This document shows, piece by piece, positions 17,567 to 28,090 of a stretch of DNA of 64,000 nucleotides. The notes beneath the pieces were generated by a model. It had not been told where the DNA came from and did no database searches. It saw only the letters and a program-made list of their open reading frames with translations. Origin of the DNA: Amycolatopsis sp. 195334CR. GTDB lineage: Bacteria > Actinomycetota > Actinomycetes > Mycobacteriales > Pseudonocardiaceae. Position 1 is the stretch's first letter; the number at the start of each line of letters is the position of its first letter. The position numbers and the translations under genes were made by a program. The DNA lies in the NCBI RefSeq assembly GCF_017309385.1, contig NZ_JAFJMJ010000002.1:62001-126000 (forward strand), read 5' to 3'.

Positions 17567-18415
17567 CTAACCGTGTTCGGCGGTGAAGCAGGCGACGGCC
17601 GGGTCGATCCACTCGCGGCCCCGCCACTCCGGACGGCGGGCGATCACCGACGCGCGCACCTCGTCGAGGACGTCGTCCGCGCCCGCGTCGAGTCGGCGCC
17701 AGGTTTCGTCCCGCAGCACGTGCAGGTAGTCGCGGACCTCGGTGAGCAGCTCCCGGCCGCCGAGATCGCCGTGACCGGGCACCACCTGCACCGGTGCCTC
17801 CTCGATCAGCCGCTCCACCACGGTGATCCAGCGCGTGCCGGAGACGTCGGTGTCGTGCGGCGGGAACCACGGGAAGATGGCGAACTGCCCGGTTTCGACC
17901 AGGTCGCCGGTGAACATCGTGTCCGCGTCCGGCACGGTGACCACCTGGTCGCCGGCGCTGTGCGCGCGGCCCGTCGCCCGCAGCCGGACCTCGCGGCCGC
18001 CCAGGTCGAGGGTGTGGCTCTCCTCGTAGACCAGGTCCGGCACCGGGATCTCCACGTCCTCGAGCTGCTCGGCGATCGCCGGGCCGAGACCGCGGAACAT
18101 CTCCAGGTACCCGAGGCCCTTCTGCGCCAGGTCGACGGCCTGGGCGCGGTTGACCAGGTAGGTGGCGCGCCCGCGGAACACCTGCGCGCCGAACGCGTGT
18201 TCCGGGTGGAAATGCGTGGTGGTCAGGAAAAGCTCACGCCCGCGGGCGAAGCCGGTGGCGAATTCGAGCACCGGTTCGGCGTTGCGCGGGCCCATCCCGG
18301 TGTCCACCACGAGCACCGCGTCCCGGCCGCCGATGATCCCGATGTTCGGCACGAGGTCGGTGTTCTGGTTCGGGAGCACCACCAGTTCGGTGGCGATCTC
18401 CTGTTGTGCTGTCAT
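17567..18415 (-). CDS. MBL-fold metallo-hydrolase
   Basis: A 282-residue metallo-beta-lactamase-fold protein. The metal motif reads HFHPEH at 68-73, so the usual HxHxDH aspartate is a glutamate. Further ligands are plausible in GRAHSAGD (~150), TGDLV (~170) and the late GHGD (~220). Family members hydrolyse thioesters, lactones, phosphodiesters or other small molecules; substrate unknown. The ATG at 18415 gives the first sensible N-terminus; the longer frame would run into the divergent LysR gene. It is flanked by a co-directional and a divergent LysR gene and shares an intergenic palindrome with the latter. Confidence 0.85.
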   Translation of the reverse strand: MTAQQEIATELVVLPNQNTDLVPNIGIIGGRDAVLVVDTGMGPRNAEPVLEFATGFARGRELFLTTTHFHPEHAFGAQVFRGRATYLVNRAQAVDLAQKGLGYLEMFRGLGPAIAEQLEDVEIPVPDLVYEESHTLDLGGREVRLRATGRAHSAGDQVVTVPDADTMFTGDLVETGQFAIFPWFPPHDTDVSGTRWITVVERLIEEAPVQVVPGHGDLGGRELLTEVRDYLHVLRDETWRRLDAGADDVLDEVRASVIARRPEWRGREWIDPAVACFTAEHG

Positions 18416-18459
18416 GCCACCAGTCCAGCCGTGCCGGGGCGCGTGCGTCCAAGTCCGGT

Positions 18460-18478
18460 CCGGTATCCGCGATACCGG
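18460..18478. promoter_or_regulatory. LysR-type operator, perfect inverted repeat
   Basis: CCGGTATC-CGC-GATACCGG is an 8-3-8 perfect palindrome containing a T-N11-A LysR box. It lies in the 82-bp divergent gap between the MBL gene and the LysR gene at 18498. A TATCGT -10 (18484-18489) follows directly and would place transcription of lysR at or just before its ATG. Confidence 0.65.
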
Positions 18479-18497
18479 CGCAGTATCGTCACCGGTC

Positions 18498-19334
18498 ATG
18501 GACCTGCGGACGCTGCGGTACTTCGTGACGGTGGCCGAGGAGCGGCACTTCGGCCGCGCCGCCGCGCGCCTGCACATGACCCAGCCACCGCTGAGCCGGG
18601 CGATCCGCGGCCTGGAAACCGATCTCGGCGTGACGCTGTTCGACCGGTCGGCGCAGGGCGTTTCGCTCACCGCGGCCGGTACCGAGCTGCTGGCCGAGGC
18701 ACGGCAGTTGCTCGACCACGCCGATCAGGTGCGCGAGCGCGTGACGGCCGCGTCCACCCTGGTCGTCGGCACGCTCGCGGACAGCGCGGAGCAACTGGGC
18801 TCGCGGCTCGTGGCCACCTTCCGCGCGCGGCACCCGAAGGTCGGGGTCCGGGTGCGGGAGAGCGACTTCAGCGATCCCACCTGCGGACTCCGAAGTGGAC
18901 TCGTCGACGTCGCGCTGACCCGCGGGCCGTTCGAGGACAACGGGATCAGCACGCACACACTCCGCGAGGACCCGGTGTCGGCGCTCCTGCGCGCCGACGA
19001 TCCGTTGGCAGCACGGGAATCCCTGCGACTGCGTGAGCTCGCCGACCGGCCGTGGTTCCGGCTCGCCGACGTCACCGATCCGGTCTGGGCCGCCTACTGG
19101 AGCGGTGGCGAGGAGCGCGGGGGACCGAAGGTGCGCACGGCGCAGGAGTGCTTCCAGGCGGTCCGGTGGAACGGGTCGGTCGGCCTGATGCCGGGTGGTT
19201 CGCCGTTGCCGGACGGGCTGGTCGCGGTGCCGCTGACCGATCTGCCGCCGTGCCCGCTGGTGATCGCGTGGCCGTCGAAGGAGCCGGACGCGCTCGCCCG
19301 CTCGTTCGTCCGCACCGCGTTGGCCGTGGCTTGA
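18498..19334 (+). CDS. LysR-family transcriptional regulator
   Basis: A 278-residue LTTR. The HTH (~1-60) holds TVAEERHFGRAAARLH and TQPPLSRAIRGLE, followed by a linker helix and a substrate-binding domain from about 85. ATG 18498 fits the family N-terminus MDLRTLRYF; there is no ribosome site but a -10 8 nt upstream, suggesting a leaderless mRNA. It is divergent from the MBL-fold hydrolase, and the palindrome at 18460-18478 is its likely autoregulatory and activation site. Its stop codon overlaps the -35 element of the MFS gene promoter. Confidence 0.92.
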   Translation: MDLRTLRYFVTVAEERHFGRAAARLHMTQPPLSRAIRGLETDLGVTLFDRSAQGVSLTAAGTELLAEARQLLDHADQVRERVTAASTLVVGTLADSAEQLGSRLVATFRARHPKVGVRVRESDFSDPTCGLRSGLVDVALTRGPFEDNGISTHTLREDPVSALLRADDPLAARESLRLRELADRPWFRLADVTDPVWAAYWSGGEERGGPKVRTAQECFQAVRWNGSVGLMPGGSPLPDGLVAVPLTDLPPCPLVIAWPSKEPDALARSFVRTALAVA

Positions 19335-19361
19335 CCTCCAGTGCACTCCAGGTCCTAGCTT
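19331..19361 (+). promoter_or_regulatory. MerR-type promoter with 19-bp spacer, leaderless
   Basis: TTGACC (19331-19336) and TAGCTT (19356-19361) are separated by 19 bp instead of ~17. The spacer holds the dyad ACCT-CC-AGTG/CACT-CC-AGGT. Over-long spacers with a central dyad are the hallmark of MerR/SoxR-activated promoters. The -10 ends 7 nt before the ATG at 19369, so the transcript should be leaderless. Confidence 0.6.
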
Positions 19362-19368
19362 CGGGTGC

Positions 19369-20550
19369 ATGACCGAGACGACCGTCGCCACGCGGCGCAC
19401 GCCCAGCCCGCTGCTGGCGACCCTGCTCGGGGTCAGCACCATGACGATCATGGCCAGCGCCACCATCACCCCGGCGCTGCCCGGGATGGAACGTCATTTC
19501 GCCGGGACCCCGCACGCCGAGGTGCTGGTGCGCCTCGTGCTCACCCTGCCGGGCCTGGCGATCATGCTGGCCGCGCCGGTGCTCGGCCACGTCGGCCTGC
19601 GGCTCGGCCGGGTGCGCGTGCTGGCCGGGGGCCTGGTGCTCTACACCGTCGGCGGCGGATCCGGTCTGTTCCTCGACTCCCTGCCCGCGCTGCTCGCCGG
19701 CCGGGTGCTGCTCGGGGTGGGCATCGCGGCGATCATGACCACCGCGACGGCGTTGCTCGCCGATCACCACCCGTCCTCGCAGCACGGCCGGGTGCTCGGC
19801 CTGCAGGGCGCGGCGATGGGCTTCGGCGGGGTGGTCGCGATGCTGCTCGGCGGGGCGCTGGCGGAGCTGAGCTGGCGCGGGCCGTTCGCGGTGTACCTGC
19901 TGGCCGTGCCGGTGTTCTTCCTGGTCGTGCGCAACGTGCCGGAGGCACCGGTGGTGGTGCGTGAGGCCGGGGAGCCGACCGGTTCGCCGTGGACCGCGCG
20001 GCTGCTCGGGTTGTACCTGCTGACCTTCCTCAGCATCACCGCGTTCTACACGATCCCGACGCAGGCGCCGTTCTGGCTGGCCGAACTGGGCGGGGCGGGG
20101 CCGGTGGTGACCGGCGCGATGATCGCCGGGGTGAACCTGGTGATGACCGCGATCGGGCTGAACTACGGCAGGCTGCGCGCGCGGTGGGACTTCCGCGTGC
20201 TGGCGGTGGTGATGTTCGCCGCCTACGCCGTGGGCCTGGTGCTGATCGGCACCGCCGCGAACCTGTGGACCGCGGCGGCGGGCATGCTGGTCGTCGGGCT
20301 CGGGGTCGGCCTGAGCAACCCGACGCTGAACGGCTGGGCCGTCGCCTCGGTCGAACCCGGCGCACGGACGCGGGCGCTCGGCCTGCTCACCTCGGTGCTG
20401 TTCCTCGGCCAGTTCGCCTCGCCGCTGATCGCGCAGCCGATCGTCGGGGGAGCGGGCCTGGGCGCCACCTTCCTCCTGGGCGGGGGGCTGGCCGTGCTGG
20501 TCGCGCTCGTGCTCGCCGGAATGGCCCTCACCAGGCGCGCGCGCAGCTGA
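19369..20550 (+). CDS. MFS transporter, 12 TM drug-efflux type
   Basis: A 393-residue inner-membrane major-facilitator protein with about 12 hydrophobic segments and a short cytoplasmic centre near 200. GHVGLRLGRVRVL (~72-84) corresponds to the conserved loop 2-3 motif A of the family. Such proteins of the Bcr/CmlA-like group usually export toxic small molecules by proton antiport. Expression from a MerR-like promoter (19331-19361) fits induction by a drug or redox signal. No MerR gene is in the window, so the activator would act in trans. A long hairpin terminator follows. Confidence 0.9.
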   Translation: MTETTVATRRTPSPLLATLLGVSTMTIMASATITPALPGMERHFAGTPHAEVLVRLVLTLPGLAIMLAAPVLGHVGLRLGRVRVLAGGLVLYTVGGGSGLFLDSLPALLAGRVLLGVGIAAIMTTATALLADHHPSSQHGRVLGLQGAAMGFGGVVAMLLGGALAELSWRGPFAVYLLAVPVFFLVVRNVPEAPVVVREAGEPTGSPWTARLLGLYLLTFLSITAFYTIPTQAPFWLAELGGAGPVVTGAMIAGVNLVMTAIGLNYGRLRARWDFRVLAVVMFAAYAVGLVLIGTAANLWTAAAGMLVVGLGVGLSNPTLNGWAVASVEPGARTRALGLLTSVLFLGQFASPLIAQPIVGGAGLGATFLLGGGLAVLVALVLAGMALTRRARS

Positions 20551-20566
20551 CTCCGCCATTCGGCCG

Positions 20567-20611
20567 AATTCCGCATCTTGACTATCCACAATGGATACAA
20601 GATGCGGAATT
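20567..20611 (+). terminator. Long hairpin terminator
   Basis: AATTCCGCATCTTG (20567-20580) pairs perfectly with CAAGATGCGGAATT (20598-20611). Inside, TATCCA/TGGATA adds 6 bp with a 3-nt loop and a 2-nt bulge. It ends in a short T-run and lies after the MFS gene. Confidence 0.75.
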
Positions 20612-20651
20612 TCTGGTGGTTGGACCATTCGAGCGTGCACTCCCCGGCGGG

Positions 20652-22839
<2,188 letters not shown>

Positions 22840-22843
<4 letters not shown>

Positions 22844-23919
22844 CGGGTGCTCCTTCCGAGCCTGCCCGCCGCCGGGCGCAGGGGAACGTCGAGTGCGTCG
22901 TAGAGACCGGGTTCGGTGCCGGTGAGCCAGTCGATCGCGTTGACCAGCCTGCCGACCGCGGTCGCGTTGCCACCGGCGGAGCGGTTCTCGCCCTCGTCGC
23001 TGGCTTCCACGGTGACCTCGATCCGCGGCCGGCCTTCGATGATCACGCGGTGCGCGCCGGACGGGTTCGGCGGCTGCGGCCAGTCCGGGGCGCAGGACGG
23101 GTGGATGCGGGTGACGTGCTCGATCACGATCCGCGGTTCCCCGCCGACGATCCCCTGCACCTCGAACCGCACCGCGCCCTGCGTGCCCGCCTCGAACTCG
23201 CCCATGGTCCGGGTGCCCACGGTGGTCTCGAGTGGACGGCGGTCCAGCGTTTCGCGGATCTCCTCGACCTCGGCGCCGAGCGCCCTGGCGATCAGCCGCA
23301 CCTGCCCGCCCCACACCATGGTCGGCACCGACGGCGCGAGCATCGGCGGCTGGTAGTCCATCGGCTGCCCCATGCCGACCAGGTACCGGACCGAATCCGG
23401 CTGCTCGTAGGTGGAGTAATCGAAGATCTCCTGGCAGCGCACGGCGTCCACAGTGGTGCCGAGGCCGCTGAGCAGCGCGGGCAGCACGTCGTTGCCCCAG
23501 CCGGGATCCACCCCGGAGACGAACAGCGAGCCGCCGCCGTCGTTGATCGCGGCCAGTACCGGTTCGCGCAGCTCCGCCGGGGCGTTGAGCTGGTCGTACA
23601 GCGGGTAGAGGGCGGGCGTGACCACCACCGCGCCCGCCCGGATCGCGTCGGTGATGTCCTTGAGCGCTTCGTCGGGGCGGATGTCGCCGGAGGCCGCGTA
23701 CACCACCGCGCGGGGTTTGGCGGCCAGCACGGCGGCCGGGTCGCCGGTGGCCCGCACGCCCAGCTCGTGGTCCAGACCAGCCAGCTCACCCGCGTCGCGG
23801 CCGAGCTTGTCCGGGTTGTGCACGAGCACGGCGGCCAGGTCGAGCGACGGGTGGGCGGTGACCGCACGGATGGCCGCGCGGCCGATGTTGCCTGTGCCCC
23901 AGACAACTGTGGGAATCAT
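22840..23919 (-). CDS. NAD(P)-dependent reductase, DapB-N-like fold
   Basis: A 359-residue oxidoreductase of the group often annotated as dihydrodipicolinate reductase-like in mycobacteria. The Rossmann motif GTGNIGRAAI is at 8-17, and VVYAASGDI (~73) and VSGVDPGWGND (~134-144) are conserved-looking features. It is far longer than true DapB and lacks its C-terminal signature, so it is not a lysine biosynthesis enzyme. Family relatives include 2,4-diaminopentanoate and amine dehydrogenases. It is coupled by a 4-nt overlap to the AhpD-like gene downstream and is divergent from the glucanase. Substrate unknown; a lipid or steroid-linked carbonyl is possible only by neighbourhood. Confidence 0.8.
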
Positions 23920-24124
23920 GTCCAGGAGGTTAACGAAGATATCCGGGGTTGCCTAGCTGCCGACGGGTGCGGTGCGCCCGGTGACGTTGACACCTAACGT
24001 GGAACGTGTGATCCTGGGAAGGCTCTCCCTGTATCCGGAAGTGCACGGTCCCCGCCATTAACACGCCTTCCGGTGCATTCTATTTCGCTCCTGTGGATAT
24101 TCCTGTTCTAGGAGGAGAATGCGC

Positions 24125-25309
24125 ATGTCCGTACCAAGAAAGCTGCTGGCGCTGTGCGCCGCGCTGGCCACCGCGGCCGGGCTGGCCTCGGTGCCGTCCG
24201 CGGCCGCGGCGGTACCGGCCACCATCCCGCTGACCATCAAGAACACCTCGGGTCGCGGTGAGCCGGTCTACGTCTACAACCTGGGCACCGAGCTCAGCAC
24301 CGGCCGCCAGGGCTGGGCCGACGCGAACGGCACCTTCCACCCGTGGCCGGCCGGTGGCAACCCGCCGACCCCGGCGCCGGACGCCTCGATCCCGGGCCCG
24401 GCCAACGGCGGTTCGATCACCGTCCGGCTGCCGAAGTTCTCCGGCCGGGTCTATTTCTCCTACGGCCAGAAACTGGTGTTCAAACTGACCACCGGCGGGC
24501 TGGTGCAGCCCGCGGTGCAGAATCCGAGCGACCCGAACCGGAACATTCTGTTCAACTGGACCGAGTACACGCTCAACGACGCGGGAATCTGGATCAACAG
24601 CACCCAGGTCGACATGTTCTCCGCGCCGTACTCGGTCGGCGTGCAATTGTCGGGTGGGGCGCAGAAAACCACCGGGCGGTTGAAGGCCGGTGGCTACAAC
24701 GGTTTCTTCTCCGCGTTGAAGGCGCAGCCGGGCGGCTGGGGCAACCTGGTCCAGACCAAGCCGGACGGCAGCGTGCTGCGTGCGCTCTCGCCGGGCCACG
24801 GCGTCGGGTCCGGGGTGCTGAACGCGGGCATCATGGACGACTACATCAATCGCGTGTGGTCCAAGTACGCGTCGTCCACTTTGACCGTCACGCCGTTCGC
24901 GAACCAGCCGGGTACCAAGTACTTCGGCCGCGTCTCCGGGAACACGATGAACTTCACCAACTCGGCGGGCGCGGTGGTCACCTCCTTCCAGAAGCCGGAC
25001 TCCGACAGCGTCTTCGGCTGCTACAAACTGCTCGACGCGCCGAACGACCTGGTGCGCGGGCCGATTTCGCGCACCCTGTGCGCCGGATACAACCGGTCCA
25101 CGCTGCTGAGCAACCCGAACCAGCCGGACGCCGGCTCGGGCGGCTTCTACCAGGACTCGGTGACCAACCACTATTCCCGCCTGATCCACGAGCGGATGGT
25201 GGACGGCAAGGCCTACGGCTTCGCCTTCGATGACGTCGGCGCCCACGAATCACTGGTGCACGACGGGAATCCGGCGCAGGCGAGCATCACGCTGGATCCG
25301 TTCAACTAG
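24125..25309 (+). CDS. Secreted beta-1,3-glucanase, GH64 (laminaripentaose-producing type)
   Basis: A 394-residue exported glycoside hydrolase that cuts beta-1,3-glucan of fungal or algal walls. The signal peptide ends near residue 29 (SAAAAV). Glu147 (NWTEYT) and Asp163 (STQVDMFSAPYS) are spaced by 16, exactly as the catalytic Glu/Asp pair of the GH64 laminaripentaose-producing glucanase. The mature part is a single GH64 domain with no carbohydrate-binding module. Two ATGs (24119 and 24125) are in frame; 24125 is preferred because GGAGGAG then lies 7 nt upstream rather than 1. It ends before a long palindromic terminator. Confidence 0.93.
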   Translation: MSVPRKLLALCAALATAAGLASVPSAAAAVPATIPLTIKNTSGRGEPVYVYNLGTELSTGRQGWADANGTFHPWPAGGNPPTPAPDASIPGPANGGSITVRLPKFSGRVYFSYGQKLVFKLTTGGLVQPAVQNPSDPNRNILFNWTEYTLNDAGIWINSTQVDMFSAPYSVGVQLSGGAQKTTGRLKAGGYNGFFSALKAQPGGWGNLVQTKPDGSVLRALSPGHGVGSGVLNAGIMDDYINRVWSKYASSTLTVTPFANQPGTKYFGRVSGNTMNFTNSAGAVVTSFQKPDSDSVFGCYKLLDAPNDLVRGPISRTLCAGYNRSTLLSNPNQPDAGSGGFYQDSVTNHYSRLIHERMVDGKAYGFAFDDVGAHESLVHDGNPAQASITLDPFN

Positions 25310-25399
25310 CGCTCCACGCGCCAACCCCGGCGGCCCGGAGGAACGGGCCCACGTGGACCGGGGTGTGCGCACGGTGGCTGCTGGGCCAATCGCTGGAGT

Positions 25400-25452
25400 G
25401 TCACGAATGTGGTTGTCGAGACGCTGGACGTCTCGACAGCCACATTCGTGAC
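25400..25452. terminator. Long palindrome, bidirectional terminator
   Basis: Two 24-bp arms (25400-25423 and 25429-25452) pair with a single G-T mismatch around a 5-nt loop. The arm core is CACGAATGTGG. It lies between the convergent glucanase and the small gene at 25458. Length and near-perfection suggest a dispersed repeat family rather than a chance hairpin. Confidence 0.75.
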
Positions 25453-25457
25453 ATCGG

Positions 25458-25904
25458 CTAGACGGGTTCGAGGAGGGCGGAGAGGCGGGCGATGCGGTTG
25501 TCCGCGCCGAATTCGACGTGGAGGTAGTGGTTGTTCACGCGGAAGCGGTCGAAGTTCGGGCCGCTGCGTTCCGGCGGGCCCAGCAGCGCACCGACCTCGG
25601 CGCGGCTCGCGGTGGGGGACAGGCCGTCGACCAGTGCGTCCGGGCGCGGGTACAAGCCGTACGTGCCGTCCTGGCTGTCCTGCTGCGTCCGCACCATGGC
25701 CGAGACCAGCACGTCGTTCTCGAACAGGAGGTCGGTGCCCGCCGGCTTGAAGGTGAAGTAGGTCGACTTCTCGCCGTCGAAGTCGAACTCCTCGACCTGC
25801 AGGCCGGGGCCCACGAGCGCGATCGCTTCGAGGATCCGGCTGTCGCCCTGGCGGTAGCCCAGCACACCCAGCAACACGGCCATTTCGCCGGTGACGGTAG
25901 TCAT
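25458..25904 (-). CDS. Small cytoplasmic protein, unknown function
   Basis: 148 residues with no signal peptide or membrane segment. Recognisable internal features are GYRQGDSRILEA near the N-terminus, an FDFDGEKSTYFTFKPAG stretch in the middle, and SRAEVGALLGPPERSG followed by HYLHVEFG near the end. These alternate strands and helices like immunity or SMI1-like small proteins, but no family is claimed. ATG 25904 has GAGGAAGG upstream; the longer frame lacks a ribosome site. It is the last of a minus-strand series after the SnoaL-like gene, 28 nt downstream of it. Confidence 0.7.
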   Translation of the reverse strand: MTTVTGEMAVLLGVLGYRQGDSRILEAIALVGPGLQVEEFDFDGEKSTYFTFKPAGTDLLFENDVLVSAMVRTQQDSQDGTYGLYPRPDALVDGLSPTASRAEVGALLGPPERSGPNFDRFRVNNHYLHVEFGADNRIARLSALLEPV

Positions 25905-25932
25905 CTGCCCTTCCTCGCGCAGCATGCGCACC

Positions 25933-26265
25933 CTAGACCTGGTGGACGTGCCACTCCGCGACCAGGTTGTCCGCGGTGAGGACGGCGGTCCACCGCGCCG
26001 GGCCCTGGAGGTCGGGGTGGCCGGGGCAGATCGAGTGCCCGGTGATCGAGATCCGCGCGCCGTCGGTGGTCACCGACTCGAAGACGTTGCGGTACTCCGG
26101 GAACGCCACGAAGAACCCGGACCACGCCTCCAGGCAGGCCCGCTTGCCGGCGACCACGTTGCCGTCGGTGTCGACGAAGCGGTGGTCGTCGCTCATCAGG
26201 CGGCCGAGTCCGGTCAGGTCGTGGGCGTTGATCCGCGCGTTGAACTGCTCGGCGACGGTTTCCAT
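25933..26265 (-). CDS. SnoaL-like/NTF2-fold protein
   Basis: 110 residues with the NTF2-like cone fold: an N-terminal helix FNARINAHDLTGLGRLM, then HRFVDTDGNVVAGK, and the strand-rich half ending in TADNLVAEWHVHQV. This family includes polyketide cyclases, ketosteroid isomerases and epoxide hydrolases, but also many proteins of unknown role. The His-Val-His tail does not identify one. It starts 5 nt after the HxlR regulator stop and is likely in its operon. The region has no polyketide genes, so a stress or detoxification role is more likely than cyclisation. Confidence 0.82.
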   Translation of the reverse strand: METVAEQFNARINAHDLTGLGRLMSDDHRFVDTDGNVVAGKRACLEAWSGFFVAFPEYRNVFESVTTDGARISITGHSICPGHPDLQGPARWTAVLTADNLVAEWHVHQV

Positions 26266-26270
26266 GCCCC

Positions 26271-26723
26271 TCACGCTAGGCCCGGCCCCGGCAGCACGTC
26301 GAGATCGGTCGCCCGCATCGGCTCCCCGCAGTCGGCGCAGCGCAGCTCGACGTGGCTGATCCGGCCGCACGCGTGGTGCCGGTAGAGCACCGGCGGCCCC
26401 GCCTCGCCGGCCAGCCAGCGATCACCCCAGCGCACCATCACCAGCAGCAGGTCGCACAGCTCGGTCCCGCGTTCGGTGAGCACGTACTCGTGCCGCGGCG
26501 GGCGGTCCGAGTACCGCCGCCGCGTCAGCACGTCCTGCTCGGCCAGCCACTTCAGGCGTTCGGTGAGCACCTTGCGCGAGATGCCCAGCGACTCCTGCAG
26601 CTGGTCGAACCGGTTGATGCCGACGTAGACGTTCCGCAGGATCAGCGGGGACCACGGCTCGCCGATCACGTCCATCGTCCTGGCGATCGAGCACGCCATC
26701 TCACCGAAGCGGGTGCGTTGCAT
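26271..26723 (-). CDS. HxlR-family transcriptional regulator with zinc-ribbon-like tail
   Basis: A 150-residue MarR-like winged-helix regulator. CSIARTMDVIGEPWSPLILRN near the N-terminus is the family signature, with Cys11 well placed for thiol or aldehyde sensing. RFDQLQESLGISRKVLTERLKWL is the DNA-binding helix region. The C-terminus carries a Cys/His cluster (HHACG…CADCG, ~117-133) that could bind zinc. It is divergent from DUF899 across a 91-bp gap with two identical dyads, and is followed by the SnoaL-like gene in the same operon. Redox or electrophile sensing is inference. Confidence 0.9.
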   Translation of the reverse strand: MQRTRFGEMACSIARTMDVIGEPWSPLILRNVYVGINRFDQLQESLGISRKVLTERLKWLAEQDVLTRRRYSDRPPRHEYVLTERGTELCDLLLVMVRWGDRWLAGEAGPPVLYRHHACGRISHVELRCADCGEPMRATDLDVLPGPGLA

Positions 26724-26744
26724 GGGCGCAGTCTAGCCGGGAGG

Positions 26745-26791
26745 GTTCCTTCAGGGAACTAAGTGCGTTACGGTCAGTTCCGTCAGGGAAC
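26745..26791. promoter_or_regulatory. Paired HxlR operators GTTCC-N5-GGAAC
   Basis: GTTCC-TTCAG-GGAAC (26745-26759) and GTTCC-GTCAG-GGAAC (26777-26791) are two near-identical dyads 32 bp apart (three helical turns). They lie in the gap between hxlR and the divergent DUF899 gene, one near each gene. Confidence 0.7.
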
Positions 26792-26814
26792 TCAAACACG
26801 GATGGAGCAGTGCG

Positions 26815-27468
26815 ATGAACCGGCCGCAGGTGGTTTCCCCGGAGGAATGGCAGGTCGCCAGGGACGCGCTCCTGGTCAAGGAGAAGGAGCACACGCGCGC
26901 ACTGGACGCGCTGGCCGCCGAGCGCCGCAGGCTGCCGATGGTCCGCCTCGACCCCGGCTACCGGTTCACCGCGCCGGACGGCGCGGAGGTCGGCCTGGCC
27001 GGGCTCTTCGACGGCAAGCGGCAGCTGGTCGTCTACCACTTCATGCTCCGGCAGGGGCAGGACCACCTGTGCGAAGGGTGCTGCTCGTTCACCGACAACC
27101 TCGCCGACCAGGACCACCTCAACGCCCGCGACACCCGGCTGATCCTGCTCTGCCGCGCCCCGCAGGCGGAGATCGCGCCGGTCCGCGAGCGCATGGGCTG
27201 GACCGTGCCCTGGTACTCCAGCCACGGCAGCACCTTCGAGGACGACCTCGGCCTCACCGGCGGTTTCGGCCTGAGCGTGCTCCTGCGCGACGGCGACGAG
27301 TTCTTCCGGACCTACTTCACCACCTCGCGCGGTGTCGACCGGCTGCGGATGGACTTCAACCTGCTCGACCTGACCCCGTACGGGCGCCAGGAGACCTGGG
27401 AGGACTCACCGGCAGGCTGGCCGCAGGACCCGGCCATGTCCTGGCTGCGCCTCCGCGACGAGTACTAG
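26815..27468 (+). CDS. DUF899 thioredoxin-fold protein
   Basis: A 217-residue member of DUF899, a thioredoxin/peroxiredoxin-like family common in actinomycetes. YHFMLRQGQDHLCEGCCSFTD (~79-99; longer motif abbreviated) contains the conserved Cys cluster CEGCC in the AhpC-like position. WTVPWYSSHGSTFEDDLG follows and is also family-typical. A thiol peroxidase or disulfide role is plausible but not demonstrated for the family. It is under the two HxlR dyads and divergent from hxlR, the usual arrangement for an HxlR target. It overlaps the convergent gene by 4 nt at the stop. Confidence 0.85.
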   Translation: MNRPQVVSPEEWQVARDALLVKEKEHTRALDALAAERRRLPMVRLDPGYRFTAPDGAEVGLAGLFDGKRQLVVYHFMLRQGQDHLCEGCCSFTDNLADQDHLNARDTRLILLCRAPQAEIAPVRERMGWTVPWYSSHGSTFEDDLGLTGGFGLSVLLRDGDEFFRTYFTTSRGVDRLRMDFNLLDLTPYGRQETWEDSPAGWPQDPAMSWLRLRDEY

Positions 27469-28025
27469 CGCAGCAGGTCCGGCCGCACCCGGCCGATCGC
27501 CTGGGTCAGCTCCTGCACCTTGGCGAAGCTCGGCAGCCTCAGCGCCACCTCCGGCGCGGGGACCGGCGGGCCCTTCACCATCGCCGCGTGGCGGGTGGCG
27601 AAGTGCGGGTCCACCGCGGTGAACACCACCAGCGGCAGCACCGGCTTCGAGTTCGGGTCCCGCTTGCCCGGCGGGCGCGGTTCCTGGCCGCGCACGGCAC
27701 GCAACTCCTCCCACGCGATCAGGTCGGACTTGCGACCGGCGCGCCACCACAGCCCGCGTTCGTCGACGGCGAAGCGGTAGTGGTGCGGGAAGGAGCCGAT
27801 CATGGCCATCACGCCGCCCAGCGCGAGCGAGCCGAAGAACAACGCCGCGACGGCCGGGGGAACGTCCTTGTACTTCGACGACGACGACGGGGACCCGATG
27901 TCGGGGAAGGCGGCGGCCATGCCGAAGAGGACGAACATGGCCAGCCCGCCGATGAACAACCACCGGCCGGACTGGTACTCGATCACGGGCGTTCCGGGCT
28001 GGGGGGACCAGGTTTGTTCGGACAC
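27465..28025 (-). CDS. Membrane protein with PH-like domain
   Basis: 186 residues with two transmembrane helices (about 22-42 and 60-80). After them comes a soluble domain reading YRFAVDERGLWWRAGRKSDLIAWEELRAV, which has the strand pattern of bacterial PH domains. A basic Pro-rich stretch lies near 120. The Ser-rich connector between the helices is likely outside. Such small membrane PH proteins are widespread in actinomycetes and have no known job. It overlaps the DUF899 stop by 4 nt, so transcription of both is convergent. Confidence 0.75.
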   Translation of the reverse strand: MSEQTWSPQPGTPVIEYQSGRWLFIGGLAMFVLFGMAAAFPDIGSPSSSSKYKDVPPAVAALFFGSLALGGVMAMIGSFPHHYRFAVDERGLWWRAGRKSDLIAWEELRAVRGQEPRPPGKRDPNSKPVLPLVVFTAVDPHFATRHAAMVKGPPVPAPEVALRLPSFAKVQELTQAIGRVRPDLLR

Positions 28026-28090
28026 GCCCGGCAGCGTAGCCGCCGCCTTCCGCGCGCGCTGCCGATCTCCGGATTCGGGTCGTCCCGGGT

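Noticed and set aside
24747..24760. TGGTCCAGACCA-type palindrome resembling a DasR site in the glucanase coding region
   Set aside because: Lies deep within codons and has a core mismatch; a similar sequence occurs at ~23770 inside another gene. Chance matches are expected in this composition.
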